Assembly: GCA_020444065.1 (NCBI GenBank)
Contig: JAHLLQ010000001.1
Span: 186,001 to 250,000, forward strand
Reading direction: 5' to 3'
From: a bacterium
GTDB taxonomy: Bacteria; Sumerlaeota; Sumerlaeia; SLMS01; JAHLLQ01
Length of the DNA stretch: 64,000 nt
This document shows, one piece after another, positions 46,719-55,523 of this stretch. Each line of letters begins with the position of its first letter. Position 1 is the stretch's first letter. Below the pieces are notes generated by a model. It saw only the letters and a list, made by a program, of their open reading frames with translations, ran no database searches and was not told the DNA's origin. The position numbers and the translations under genes are program-made.

Positions 46719-47945
46719 TCAACCAGCGGTGTCACCGCGCAGCTTCTGATATTCCCAGTCCAGCACCCGAAAGAGCACCGGCGTGATCATGCTTCCCTTG
46801 GGCGGAGGCGCCTTCTGCGCGATTTCCGCGGCCTTCCAGATATTCTCCCCAAAGACCTCCGGTGAATAGCCTGCGACGATCTCGAGGCTCCGCTTCCCCA
46901 TCGCGACGGGATCCGCGTCGGCTCCGGACACCGCTTTCAGGCAACGTGCGATGTCTTGCGTGTCGCGGGGGTTGAATGCAAAGCCATTTCTACCCTCCTC
47001 GACCAGTTCGGACGACCCGCAATTTCGCGAAACCAGGACCGGAAGCGCCGAGGCCATCGCCTCGTTCACGACGAGCCCCCACTGATCTACGGTGCTGGCC
47101 AGGACGAAGGCGCTCGCCAGGCCGTAGAACTCGGGTAAAGTGTCGATCTGTTGGAAGCCGGGAAAATGGATCGCGGATTCCAGCCCAAACGCCTGCCGAT
47201 GCGCAACCAACTCCTCGCGCTGCGGTCCATCCCCCACCATCACCAGGTCCCAGGCCGCGTCCGGTGGAGTCTCCTTCCGGTAAGCCGCAAAAGCGTCCAT
47301 CAGACGGAAGAGGTTCTTCTTCTCCACGAAGCGACAGGACGAGAGGAAGTACCGCTCGGGCAGGCCGTTCTTCTCTCGAACAGCCGTGGCATTCTCTCGG
47401 ACTTCCTCTGCCTTGCTTCGGAAGTAATCGTTATCGACGACATCGTATCCGCCGACGATTCGGTCTGCCTTGAGGCCCAGATGCACGAGGTAATCGCCAT
47501 GGCGCTCGCCGGCAACGATGCCTGCGGAGAAGAGCTCGACAAGGCGACGCTTCACCCATTCCTTCACGAAATGCCTCGGCGCATCGATCTCCTGACTGTC
47601 AGACATGGCGATGACCGGAATCTTTTTCCTGGAACACCACTGAATCGCCGCCAAAGCGCCGTTGTCCGACCAGCCGCCCACGGCCAGGGCGCATGGTTTC
47701 AAATCGCGCAATGCCTCGTCGAGCCGACGAGCGACTTCCCCCATCGAATGATCGCGAGAGTCGGAGTCCTTGAACAAAGTCACGCGGCGGACATTCTCCG
47801 GCAGATCCACATGATCCCAGGCGTAGGTCTTCGTTGTCGCGGAGAGTTCCACAGCCACCACTTCGCCATGACGCGCAGCACCGCGTAAGCGGGCCTGATG
47901 ATAAGGCCCGATACGGTGGAACAGAATGGCGAGCGGAGATGTCAT
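46719..47945 (-). CDS. Glycosyltransferase family 4
   Basis: 408 residues from the ATG at 47945; a TTG at 47954 is an alternative. The GT-B C-terminal lobe is clear: FLSSCRFVEKKNLFRLMDAF (~210-229), VMVGDGPQREEL, and the EX7E-type region STVDQWGLVVNEAMASALPV (~310). The N-terminal lobe has IAMSDSQEID. Acceptor and donor unknown. It lies between another GT4 (16 bases upstream) and rfbF; it may transfer the dideoxyhexose made by the neighbouring genes, which is a guess from order only. Confidence 0.9.
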   Translation of the reverse strand: MTSPLAILFHRIGPYHQARLRGAARHGEVVAVELSATTKTYAWDHVDLPENVRRVTLFKDSDSRDHSMGEVARRLDEALRDLKPCALAVGGWSDNGALAAIQWCSRKKIPVIAMSDSQEIDAPRHFVKEWVKRRLVELFSAGIVAGERHGDYLVHLGLKADRIVGGYDVVDNDYFRSKAEEVRENATAVREKNGLPERYFLSSCRFVEKKNLFRLMDAFAAYRKETPPDAAWDLVMVGDGPQREELVAHRQAFGLESAIHFPGFQQIDTLPEFYGLASAFVLASTVDQWGLVVNEAMASALPVLVSRNCGSSELVEEGRNGFAFNPRDTQDIARCLKAVSGADADPVAMGKRSLEIVAGYSPEVFGENIWKAAEIAQKAPPPKGSMITPVLFRVLDWEYQKLRGDTAG

Positions 47946-47960
47946 TCCGTGCAAATCGTC

Positions 47961-49238
47961 CTAGCTTGAGATGGCCTTGCGGCGTTCGGCGAACGCCCGG
48001 CTCAGCACAGCCCGGAGCTTCTCCGCCCCAGGTTCCAATTCCCGTCCGCGAGCCGATGCCAGCGCACCCTTGGCGTGCTCGACCAGCAGGCTTCGATCGT
48101 CGATGTACTTCTGCAGAGCCTCGGCGATCGCGTCGGAGTTGCGCTCCGGGATAACAAAGCCCTCTCGCCCGTCCTCCATATCGGCGCCCGATTCAAACGT
48201 GGCGACGACCGGAAGCCCAAACGCCATGGCTTCCTGAACAACCCCGGCGGATCCCTCGCCCAGACTTGGGAAGACGAACACATCTGCCCAATCGTATTGC
48301 TTTGCCAGTTCATCCGTCTGCAAACGGCCGAGGAATTCAACGCGGTCGGAGTACTTTGCAGTGATTTCCGGACGCAACTTATTGCTACCGGCTATGCGGA
48401 TCTCCACGGAAGCAGGGTCCAGTTTCTCGATTGCCTGCAAGAGGTACACGACGCCCTTTCGAACGCCGACCGTACCTGCGAAGAAGACGCGTAGCTTGCC
48501 TTCCCGGTCCGCCTTTTTCTCTGCCTGCCTGTCGTCAGAACGAGGATGGCCGTGATGATTCAACCACAGGGGATTCGTGTAAGGGCAGAATTGCACGCGA
48601 TCGTCATCGAAAGAGTAGCTGTCGAGCAAATTGCGCTGCGTGGCGGCAGAGGGACAGAGAATCAAATCGGCAGAACGAAGATCTTTCTCCTCAACCTGCA
48701 CCATCTCACGTTCGACGTTGTCGTAGTCGCCCGCGTCCTCAAGGAACCAATCGCCGTATCGCCGGAACTCCTCGCGCATTTCGGGAATGAGTTTCTTGAT
48801 CGGAATGTGCATCTGGTCGAGTACGATGAACTTGTCAGGAAAGACTTCGCGACAAATGTGAGCTGAGAGTGCGAAGCAATACAGCACATTGAACTTGTCT
48901 GCCCGCGACCGAAGCAGCCCAGCGATCTCCCGAGAGACCTCGGCATTGATTCGCAGCGAATCCATGATCGTCGCAGCGCGACGACGTTCGCGGATGGACT
49001 TCACGCCGCCCCACCCGAGTTGCAGCACTTTCCTGTCGGGCAGAAGCGCCTGGTGACGCGCCATCAGGCTTCCCAAGGCCGGCGATTTTGAGAGTCTTGT
49101 CGCCTGGCGAAGTGCGCGATGCCAAGGACCGCGGCAATAAACATCGGTGGCCAGCACATCGAGCAAGTCGGCGCGGTGAAGCATCGTCGGAAGCGCGTAG
49201 CTGCGGCGTGCTCCATTCATGTGAACGGCAATTCTCAT
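47961..49238 (-). CDS. Glycosyltransferase family 4
   Basis: 425 residues from the ATG at 49238, which overlaps the stop of the GT2 gene (ATGA). An upstream frame to 49466 is not needed. The N-terminal lobe has YCFALSAHICREVFP; the C-terminal lobe has FFAGTVGVRKGVVYLLQAI (~264) and the nucleotide-binding segment PSLGEGSAGVVQEAMAFG (~345) with the conserved Glu pair. Substrate unknown. Confidence 0.9.
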   Translation of the reverse strand: MRIAVHMNGARRSYALPTMLHRADLLDVLATDVYCRGPWHRALRQATRLSKSPALGSLMARHQALLPDRKVLQLGWGGVKSIRERRRAATIMDSLRINAEVSREIAGLLRSRADKFNVLYCFALSAHICREVFPDKFIVLDQMHIPIKKLIPEMREEFRRYGDWFLEDAGDYDNVEREMVQVEEKDLRSADLILCPSAATQRNLLDSYSFDDDRVQFCPYTNPLWLNHHGHPRSDDRQAEKKADREGKLRVFFAGTVGVRKGVVYLLQAIEKLDPASVEIRIAGSNKLRPEITAKYSDRVEFLGRLQTDELAKQYDWADVFVFPSLGEGSAGVVQEAMAFGLPVVATFESGADMEDGREGFVIPERNSDAIAEALQKYIDDRSLLVEHAKGALASARGRELEPGAEKLRAVLSRAFAERRKAISS

Positions 49239-50200
49239 TGTCGCTTCACTCGATTGGCCACCGCCTGCATGCGTTTGCCCAATCGGAAAATCTTCAGGTA
49301 CATGCCAAGACCGACGGTGCGATCGAGAACTGCATGGTAATAATCCGGTGTCTTGGGCTGCCATTTGCCCTGCCGGATCGCTTCCTTCTTCAACATCGCG
49401 GCTTCGTTGGTCATATCCGCGTGGTGGAAATAGCGGAAGAGTTTCATCACCTGGTGGCGCTCGCACTCGCGAACGAACCCGGCCAGGATCTCATCCAGAT
49501 CGTCGCGGCCGGCAAAGAAGCGCTTCACCCAATCGGTGATGTGCATGTGCGACTCACCGGTCCGTGAGGCCTTCATCGTCAGATTCCCGTCCCAGGTCTC
49601 CTTCTTGATGAAGCACCCGTCGAAGGTGTAGGTCGGCACGCCCTGCTGTGCGGCGGGAATCAGAAGCTCGCGATCCGCGTTGAAAGACTCGATGCGGAAA
49701 CCACCGAATTCCTTCAGGACCTTGTGCGAGTAGATCATGCCGGACGGCGCAGCGGTCAGTTCGGCGCCGCCCACAGCCGCCCCGAGGATCTGATAGAAGC
49801 TGATTTTCTCCAGCTTCGTCGGCGTTCCCTCCAAGCCAACCTTAGCAGGCATCGCGAGGAAGTCTTCCTCAGTCGCCAGTTCAAAGACCTTCCACAGATT
49901 GTCGATATCCCCGAAGGCATCGTCGCTGTGGAGGTAGACGATGTAATCGCCTTCAGCCAGCCCGATCGCGCGGTTGTGATTCCCCCAGATGTTCACCAAC
50001 TCATTGAAGTAGACATAACGAATCCGCGGGTCGTCGAACGAATCGACGACCTCGCGGGTATTGTCCTGACTTGCGTTGTCGATGATCAGAATCTCAAAAT
50101 CGCCTTCCTGGCGCGTTGCAGAAGAAATGCAATCGGCCAGCATCCCACCTCTGTTGTAAGTGGGAATGACAATCGAGATTTTCGGGTCCTTCACCGGCAT
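49235..50200 (-). CDS. Glycosyltransferase family 2
   Basis: 321 residues. The GT-A start VIPTYNRGGMLADC (residues 11-24), DNASQDNTREVV, and YIVYLHSDDAFG (the DxD-like metal site, HSDDAF, about 90-95) are standard. The second half is helical with no membrane segments I can see, so it acts at the cytoplasmic face. GAGAG precedes the start. Acceptor unknown. Confidence 0.92.
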   Translation of the reverse strand: MPVKDPKISIVIPTYNRGGMLADCISSATRQEGDFEILIIDNASQDNTREVVDSFDDPRIRYVYFNELVNIWGNHNRAIGLAEGDYIVYLHSDDAFGDIDNLWKVFELATEEDFLAMPAKVGLEGTPTKLEKISFYQILGAAVGGAELTAAPSGMIYSHKVLKEFGGFRIESFNADRELLIPAAQQGVPTYTFDGCFIKKETWDGNLTMKASRTGESHMHITDWVKRFFAGRDDLDEILAGFVRECERHQVMKLFRYFHHADMTNEAAMLKKEAIRQGKWQPKTPDYYHAVLDRTVGLGMYLKIFRLGKRMQAVANRVKRQ

Positions 50201-50215
50201 GAATGTGCTCTCGGA

Positions 50216-51217
50216 TCAGTTGGCGTCGCGCTGCATCTCTTCGGCAACGTCAGCGATGATCTGTTCGAGGGTACGCTTGGGCACCCAACCGATCGCGCCC
50301 TTGATCTTATCGACGCACGGCATGCGGCGCTGCATGTCTTCGAAACCACCGCCCTTGAAGACTTCCTCATACGGGATCGTTCTGATCTCGGCGTCGGACT
50401 TCGTGATCTTCTTCACCAGTTCGGCGAGCTGCATGATCGTGATCTCTCGCGTGTGGCCGACGTTGAAGACTTCACCGGTGCAGCCCTTCGTATCCATCAG
50501 TGCAGTAACAGCCTCAACAACGTCGTGGACGTGACAGAAGCAACGGCTCTGGTCGCCGGTTCCGTAGACGTAGATGGGCTCGTTGTTCATGGCTTGGCGC
50601 ACGAAGTTCGGAACCACCATGCCGTACTGGCCGGTCTGGCGCGGGCCAACGGTGTTGAACAGACGCACGACGATGACGGGCAGACGATTCTGCTTCCAAT
50701 GCGCCAGCGCAATGAACTCATCCAGCGCCTTCGCACAGGCGTATGCCCAACGATGGCGCGTGGTCGGGCCTTCGAGGCGATCGCCTTCCTCGCGGAACGG
50801 CACGTCGGTGGACTTGCCGTAAACCTCGGACGTCGAGAAAACCATGGTCTTCTTACGATAGCGCGCAGCGTGGCGAAGAACCGTCTCGGTACCGCCAACG
50901 ATCGTCTCGATGGTCTGAACGGGTTGGTCCATGATGAGCTTCACGCCGACTGCGGAAGCGAGATGGAAAATCGCATCGGACTCGCGAACCAACTCTTCAA
51001 CGATCGAATCGTGAAGAACCGTATCGAAGATGAAGCGGAAGCGGCCGTCGGGGCCATATTCCTGGTCCAGATCCTCGATGTTGGAGTAGGAACCCGTCGA
51101 GAGGTTGTCCAGGACGATCACGCGATGGCCCTGCTTGAGAAGGTAGTGCGCCAGGTGGCCACCGATGAAGCCGGCCCCACCGGTCAGGAGATACGTCTTT
51201 TCTTGCGTTTTCTGCAT
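50216..51217 (-). CDS. NAD-dependent nucleotide-sugar epimerase/decarboxylase family (extended SDR)
   Basis: 333 residues from the ATG at 51217 with GAGGAAAG upstream. The loop TGGAGFIGGHLAHYL (~13-27) binds NAD; STSEVYGKS and YACAKALDE hold the catalytic Thr/Ser, Tyr and Lys. GPRQTGQYGMVVPNFVRQAM with FCHVHDVVEAV resembles UDP-glucuronate decarboxylase and UDP-glucose 4-epimerase relatives. The reaction cannot be fixed from the sequence. It lies between two GT2 genes. Confidence 0.88.
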   Translation of the reverse strand: MQKTQEKTYLLTGGAGFIGGHLAHYLLKQGHRVIVLDNLSTGSYSNIEDLDQEYGPDGRFRFIFDTVLHDSIVEELVRESDAIFHLASAVGVKLIMDQPVQTIETIVGGTETVLRHAARYRKKTMVFSTSEVYGKSTDVPFREEGDRLEGPTTRHRWAYACAKALDEFIALAHWKQNRLPVIVVRLFNTVGPRQTGQYGMVVPNFVRQAMNNEPIYVYGTGDQSRCFCHVHDVVEAVTALMDTKGCTGEVFNVGHTREITIMQLAELVKKITKSDAEIRTIPYEEVFKGGGFEDMQRRMPCVDKIKGAIGWVPKRTLEQIIADVAEEMQRDAN

Positions 51218-51267
51218 GGTCTTTCCTCGAATCACGTTGGTGAGTTCTTCTATGAAACTTTCCTAGA

Positions 51268-52194
51268 TCACTTCTTTGTCGCCTGCGCTTCGTAGACCTT
51301 CGCCCAAGCCATAAAATCGTAGAACATCAGTAGGAAGCAGAGCACAAATCCCTGACGCTTGTCCAGAAAGCCGAGCCGGAAGAAGTACGCATAGATGAAT
51401 CGAAAGACGAAACGGAACGGCAGACGCAGAAAGACCTGCTTGAGCCGCCGCTTGATGTACTTCTTCCGATCCAGGTGTTTCTCGCCTTCCTTGAATCCGC
51501 CGCGAAGGAACTGCTCGTAAAGGTCAGCCTCCCAGGTCGAGTAGCGATTGTGCTTCTCAACCCAGACGGCGATGCTGGGATAGGGGTAGTGTTTGATGCT
51601 GTTCTTCAGCTTGCCCATTTTGCCCTGAAGAATAACGTGCTCGTGAGCCTCGTTATCGCCGGAATTCTGACCAGCCTTTGTGGGCATCTTCTCGTAGCGA
51701 CCAAGCTTGTGGCGGAACAGCCGAAGCACGCGAAGATCCGCATAGCCGCAGTGCTTGATCTCGCCGCCCATGAAGAAGTAGCGGAAGTGAATATCGTAGC
51801 CATCGTACTCCGTGGACTTGATGGCCTGCGCGATCTCTTTGACCAGCGCCTTCGGAACTTCCTCGTCGGCGTCGACAATCAGAACCCACTCGTTCCGGAA
51901 GGGAAGATTCTCAAGGCTCCAATTCTTCTTCTTGGGATACGTGCCGTTGAAGTGAAACTGCACAACCTGGGCGCCATGCTGCTCGGCCACTTCCACGGTC
52001 TTGTCCGTGGATTGCGAGTCCACAACGAAGATCTCATCCGCCCAAAGCAGACTCTTCAGGTAGCGGCGCAGATTCGCTTCCTCATTTTTCACGGGTACGA
52101 TGATGCTGACGGGCACGAGCCCCTTGGGCCGCAGCCCGGCAGGGGCCTCGGCCGTATCGGTGTTTGGAGTGGCCTCAGTCACGGGAGCTGTCAC
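51268..52194 (-). CDS. Glycosyltransferase family 2 (WaaE/KdtX-like)
   Basis: 308 residues from a GTG at 52194 that overlaps the acyltransferase stop (GTGA). SIIVPVKNEEANLRRYLKSL (~33-52), VVDSQSTDKTVEVAEQHGA and VLIVDADEEVP (DxD) fit the family that includes WaaE/LgtF glucosyltransferases. YYKKKNWSLE-type and HKLGRYEKMPTKAGQNSGDN regions follow. Basic C-terminal amphipathic helices suggest membrane association. Likely adds glucose or a similar sugar to a core or first lipid-linked sugar; this is inference. Confidence 0.9.
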   Translation of the reverse strand: MTAPVTEATPNTDTAEAPAGLRPKGLVPVSIIVPVKNEEANLRRYLKSLLWADEIFVVDSQSTDKTVEVAEQHGAQVVQFHFNGTYPKKKNWSLENLPFRNEWVLIVDADEEVPKALVKEIAQAIKSTEYDGYDIHFRYFFMGGEIKHCGYADLRVLRLFRHKLGRYEKMPTKAGQNSGDNEAHEHVILQGKMGKLKNSIKHYPYPSIAVWVEKHNRYSTWEADLYEQFLRGGFKEGEKHLDRKKYIKRRLKQVFLRLPFRFVFRFIYAYFFRLGFLDKRQGFVLCFLLMFYDFMAWAKVYEAQATKK

Positions 52195-52802
52195 TTACGG
52201 ACTTCTTCTCCATCCTCAGGATTCTCGAACCGCGTCTTGATGGGTACGCATGGAAAGCCGGCGCAAACCATGTTCTCCGGCATATCCTTGGTGACCACAG
52301 ACCTCGCCCCGATCACGGCGTTCTTCCCAATCCGCACATTCATTGCCACAAATGCATCGGCACAAATCCAAGCCCCCGCATCAACGGAGATCGGCCCGTA
52401 GATGAGCGGGAACTTCGGATCCTTGTAGTCATGACTGGCACCGCACAGATGCACATTCTGCGATACAGTGGCTGTATCGCCGATCGTGATCCGGTCGACG
52501 TTATAGCAAGTCACACGAGGTGCCAGGCAAGCATGTGGGCCCATGCTGAGATTCCAGGGGGCCCAGATGTCAACGCTTGGATGCACGATTGCGGTCCAAT
52601 CGATATCGGCCCCGAAGAGCTTTAGAATCAAGACACGGTATCGGCGCAGGATCCTCGGACTGGGCCGGAAGAGCAAGAATCGGACTATCCCCCAAAGGAC
52701 GCGTCCGAGTTTATTCGCCAGCGAATGTGGACTCGGCTGGTCCGAATCCATCTGGACATTATCCGGGGGGGCGAGATCTTGCAGATTGCTGTCCGGCACC
52801 AT
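52191..52802 (-). CDS. Left-handed beta-helix acyltransferase (WcaF/maltose O-acetyltransferase-like)
   Basis: 203 residues from the ATG at 52802; a longer frame to 52916 would overlap the preceding gene by about 90 bases. Hexapeptide-type turns (ITIGDTATVSQNVHLCGASH, VDAGAWICADAFVAMNVRIG, NAVIGARSVVTKDMP) form the helix, and His in GASHDY is the likely catalytic base. Relatives transfer acetyl groups to sugars of capsules and colanic acid. It overlaps the next GT2 by four bases. Confidence 0.9.
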   Translation of the reverse strand: MVPDSNLQDLAPPDNVQMDSDQPSPHSLANKLGRVLWGIVRFLLFRPSPRILRRYRVLILKLFGADIDWTAIVHPSVDIWAPWNLSMGPHACLAPRVTCYNVDRITIGDTATVSQNVHLCGASHDYKDPKFPLIYGPISVDAGAWICADAFVAMNVRIGKNAVIGARSVVTKDMPENMVCAGFPCVPIKTRFENPEDGEEVRK

Positions 52803-52828
52803 GGCCAGTGTCCCTCTCTTCTGTGTGC

Positions 52829-54082
52829 TCAATCGAGCCGGACCTTCGCAGGTGCATCGCCACCGCCGCAAGCCCACTGGCACATTCTGACCATATCCTC
52901 TGCGATTATGTCCCACGTATAGGTGGATTCGACGAGTGTTCGCGCTTTTCCAGCCATTTCCACCCGCTCTTCGGCCGACATCTCGAGCAGCTTTCGGAGC
53001 CCTGTTTCCAGCTCTTGGGATGTTGGCTGCACCGAAACGGCTCCCCCGGCATCTGCAAGTTCGGGGAAGTTGCAGAACGGGGTCATCAAGATCGGCAACC
53101 GACAGGCTGCTGCCTCAAGGAGCGCCATCGGAAAGCCTTCGCTGAAGGATGGAAGGATGAAGCCGTCGGCTGCCGCGAGCGCCTCCCTCTTCTCTTCATG
53201 ATAAAGCGGGCCGGCAAAGATGATTGAATTGGAAAGGTTTAGGTCCGAAACCAGGGCCTCCATCTGCTCGCGGTGTCCGATCTGGTTGGGGCCTGCGATG
53301 ATCAGACTCCAGCCCTTCTCCCCCGCCTCTGAGGCAGCCCAGGCCGTGATAAGCGGTTCCAGGCCCTTCTTGGGATGCACACGACTGAGAAACAGGAGCT
53401 TATGGCGACCTTTGATCTCCGGGTGACGCTCCTCGAAACGAGCAGCATCGGGCAGGTTCTCGTACTCGGAGAGATTGACCCCATTGGGGATCACCGCCAG
53501 CGGGTTTCGGAATCCGAGCGCCCGGACACTGTCCGCCTCAGACTGGCAGAGGACACGGATCGCATGCGCGTGACGCAATGCTCGGTTCTGGAAGGCGAGA
53601 CCGATCGCCTTCTTCTTCATCCTGGATCGATTTATTGCCCACGGGTCGAGCATCCCGTGTGGATGAATGATGAGGGGGACGCGGCGCCGACGGCTGGCGA
53701 TATACGCCGCACATCCGGAGTAGGACCAGATTCCGTGACTTGAAAGAATATCGTATGTCTCATCGTGATCGAGGAGATGGCGCTTGAGCGCCGGGGAGTA
53801 GCCAAATGCCCGAGGTCCGATATCTGGAAAGGCCGCTACGTCGAGGGGCTTGTAGTGAACGATGTCCTCGTCCGTGAATTGATCGCGGACCGAGCTGAGC
53901 TTTACGGGAACGCCGCTGGCGAACACTGCCTGCCACAGCCGTCGCACAGAATGGAAAAGCCCGCCCTGGAGGCGGGAGCAACCGTCGGAGACGACGCGGA
54001 TTGTTGGGGATTTCGCAGGGGCAGATGTCACAGATCGTATCTGGTCGGCATTGGGATCAAGGCTTGGAATGGGCCGCGGCAA
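52829..54082 (-). CDS. Glycosyltransferase family 4
   Basis: 417 residues if started at the TTG at 54082, which overlaps the Wzy gene by 26 bases; a GTG at 54031 is the alternative and clears the overlap. Family 4 features are IHPHGMLDPWAI (~139), VIPNGVNLSEYE (~193), LLFLSRVHPKKGLEPL (~220) and the C-terminal PSFSEGFPMALLEAAACRLP (~305) with the conserved Glu pair. No ribosome-binding site is clear at either start. Substrate unknown. Confidence 0.9.
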   Translation of the reverse strand: MPRPIPSLDPNADQIRSVTSAPAKSPTIRVVSDGCSRLQGGLFHSVRRLWQAVFASGVPVKLSSVRDQFTDEDIVHYKPLDVAAFPDIGPRAFGYSPALKRHLLDHDETYDILSSHGIWSYSGCAAYIASRRRRVPLIIHPHGMLDPWAINRSRMKKKAIGLAFQNRALRHAHAIRVLCQSEADSVRALGFRNPLAVIPNGVNLSEYENLPDAARFEERHPEIKGRHKLLFLSRVHPKKGLEPLITAWAASEAGEKGWSLIIAGPNQIGHREQMEALVSDLNLSNSIIFAGPLYHEEKREALAAADGFILPSFSEGFPMALLEAAACRLPILMTPFCNFPELADAGGAVSVQPTSQELETGLRKLLEMSAEERVEMAGKARTLVESTYTWDIIAEDMVRMCQWACGGGDAPAKVRLD

Positions 54083-55403
54083 GCTGAGGTACGTGATGAT
54101 GCTGAGCTCTCCGGCGCCGCCGCCTTGGCCGCCGCAGTCGCGTGGGGTGCATTGCCCAAAGCAGCGGTGGGGCCACGAAAATCAACAAGTACGTCGGGTA
54201 GGCCAGCATGTGCGTCTGATCAGTCACCAGAACAACAAGCGATCGGAGGAGGATCGAAACGTAGAAGACTTGGGAGAATACACTCCCGCGGCGAGAGCGC
54301 TCCCAAAGAGTCCCCATCACGGCGCCGATGATAATATACACCAGGCAGCCAAACCAGGCGCCCTGTTCGAACGCCACGGCCGGCCCGAACGGGAAGTTGT
54401 AGAACTCACGCTGCCAGGAGTAATACTGGACGGTGTTCTTGTCGCGCTGACCGGGATCGAACATCAGTCCCTGCTTGAATTCCTCGCCCACGATGAATCG
54501 GGGCACGAACAAGCGAACCATTCCGTTGTAGTAGTCGATCCCGTAACGGTACTGTCCCGATTTTTGTGCGGCTCCGATGATATAAACCCCACCCATGACC
54601 TCGACGGAGCCTTCCTCGGAGAACTTCTGCATGGTATCGGCGACCCGGATATTGCGGATCTGACTCCAGTCGCCGCCGATCTGGCTGTGGGCGCGGTACT
54701 CAGGAGCAATCACGAAGGCAACCAAGAGGGTCGGCGCTGCCGCGACGAAAACCCATCGAGGAATCGTCCATCCTTTGTAGAAGTACACCACGGTCATGAT
54801 CATGAGGAGGAAGGCGAGAGAGGAGCCACGCCGTCCGAGGAAAACCATAACCGCCAAGGGAATGATGCACATTGCCGCAAAGGCCAGGTAACGAATGACC
54901 TGTGGACGTCGAAGAGCCGAAATAAGAACAATCGCGATGGCTGGATAAAGGAAGGAACCAAACAGGTTAAGAACAACCAGTCCACCTTCCCAGTCTGCCT
55001 CGTACGATCCCTCGGCCTTGAACAGGCCTGTCACGCCGCCGCCAGTACGCATGCCCATCATGGCATATGCCCAGACCGCCACGGCGCCGATCGCCAGCCC
55101 CACGAGGAAAAGCCGATTGGGATCGCCTGGATTGCCTTCGGTTTTTACCCATCCGGGCCGCGGTCGCAGCGCGTGCCCCAGCCAGCAGGAACCCACGCAG
55201 AGGAACGTCATGATCTCTGTCATCAGGACTTCATGTTGAGGCATGGACTTCATGCCTTCACTGAAGAAGGAAGGGACGATCCAGAGCAGGGACACCCAAC
55301 CAACGAGGAAGGGGTACTGGTACACGCGATTTGGCCGCATGAACCCCCAACAGATCAGGAGAAGGGACTCGATGAGCAGGGCGTATGCAAAGAAATCAAC
55401 CAT
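54057..55403 (-). CDS. O-antigen/oligosaccharide repeat-unit polymerase (Wzy-like)
   Basis: 448 residues from the ATG at 55403 with about ten hydrophobic helices. There is a longer loop near residues 220-310 with polar and charged residues (KSGQYRYGIDYYNGMVRL, MFDPGQRDKNTV), as in Wzy and related oligosaccharide polymerases, whose sequences are poorly conserved. The C-terminus is unusually basic ([14 protein letters not shown]), which may be a tail or an overlap artefact. It follows Wzx by about 120 bases, the usual cluster arrangement. Confidence 0.82.
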   Translation of the reverse strand: MVDFFAYALLIESLLLICWGFMRPNRVYQYPFLVGWVSLLWIVPSFFSEGMKSMPQHEVLMTEIMTFLCVGSCWLGHALRPRPGWVKTEGNPGDPNRLFLVGLAIGAVAVWAYAMMGMRTGGGVTGLFKAEGSYEADWEGGLVVLNLFGSFLYPAIAIVLISALRRPQVIRYLAFAAMCIIPLAVMVFLGRRGSSLAFLLMIMTVVYFYKGWTIPRWVFVAAAPTLLVAFVIAPEYRAHSQIGGDWSQIRNIRVADTMQKFSEEGSVEVMGGVYIIGAAQKSGQYRYGIDYYNGMVRLFVPRFIVGEEFKQGLMFDPGQRDKNTVQYYSWQREFYNFPFGPAVAFEQGAWFGCLVYIIIGAVMGTLWERSRRGSVFSQVFYVSILLRSLVVLVTDQTHMLAYPTYLLIFVAPPLLWAMHPTRLRRPRRRRRRAQHHHVPQLAAAHSKP

Positions 55404-55523
55404 GCGAGCGCGCGAAGAGAATTCCGTTCGTTGAGTTTGCGTCCCGATGTCTGAACCTTGGTCGGGCTCTGTGACAACCGGTTTCTCGACTACAAGCAGA
55501 TAAGCTGCCAGCTTCCGGGCGGC

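Noticed and set aside
47954-47954. TTG start for the GT4 gene at 46719
   Set aside because: The ATG at 47945 is nine bases downstream and leaves a usual gap to the previous stop, so it is preferred.
49724-51295. 523-codon open frame on the plus strand
   Set aside because: Antisense to the GT2 and epimerase genes, with shadow-like composition and no motif.
54051-55454. 467-codon open frame on the plus strand
   Set aside because: Antisense to the Wzy-like gene, whose minus-strand product shows membrane helices.
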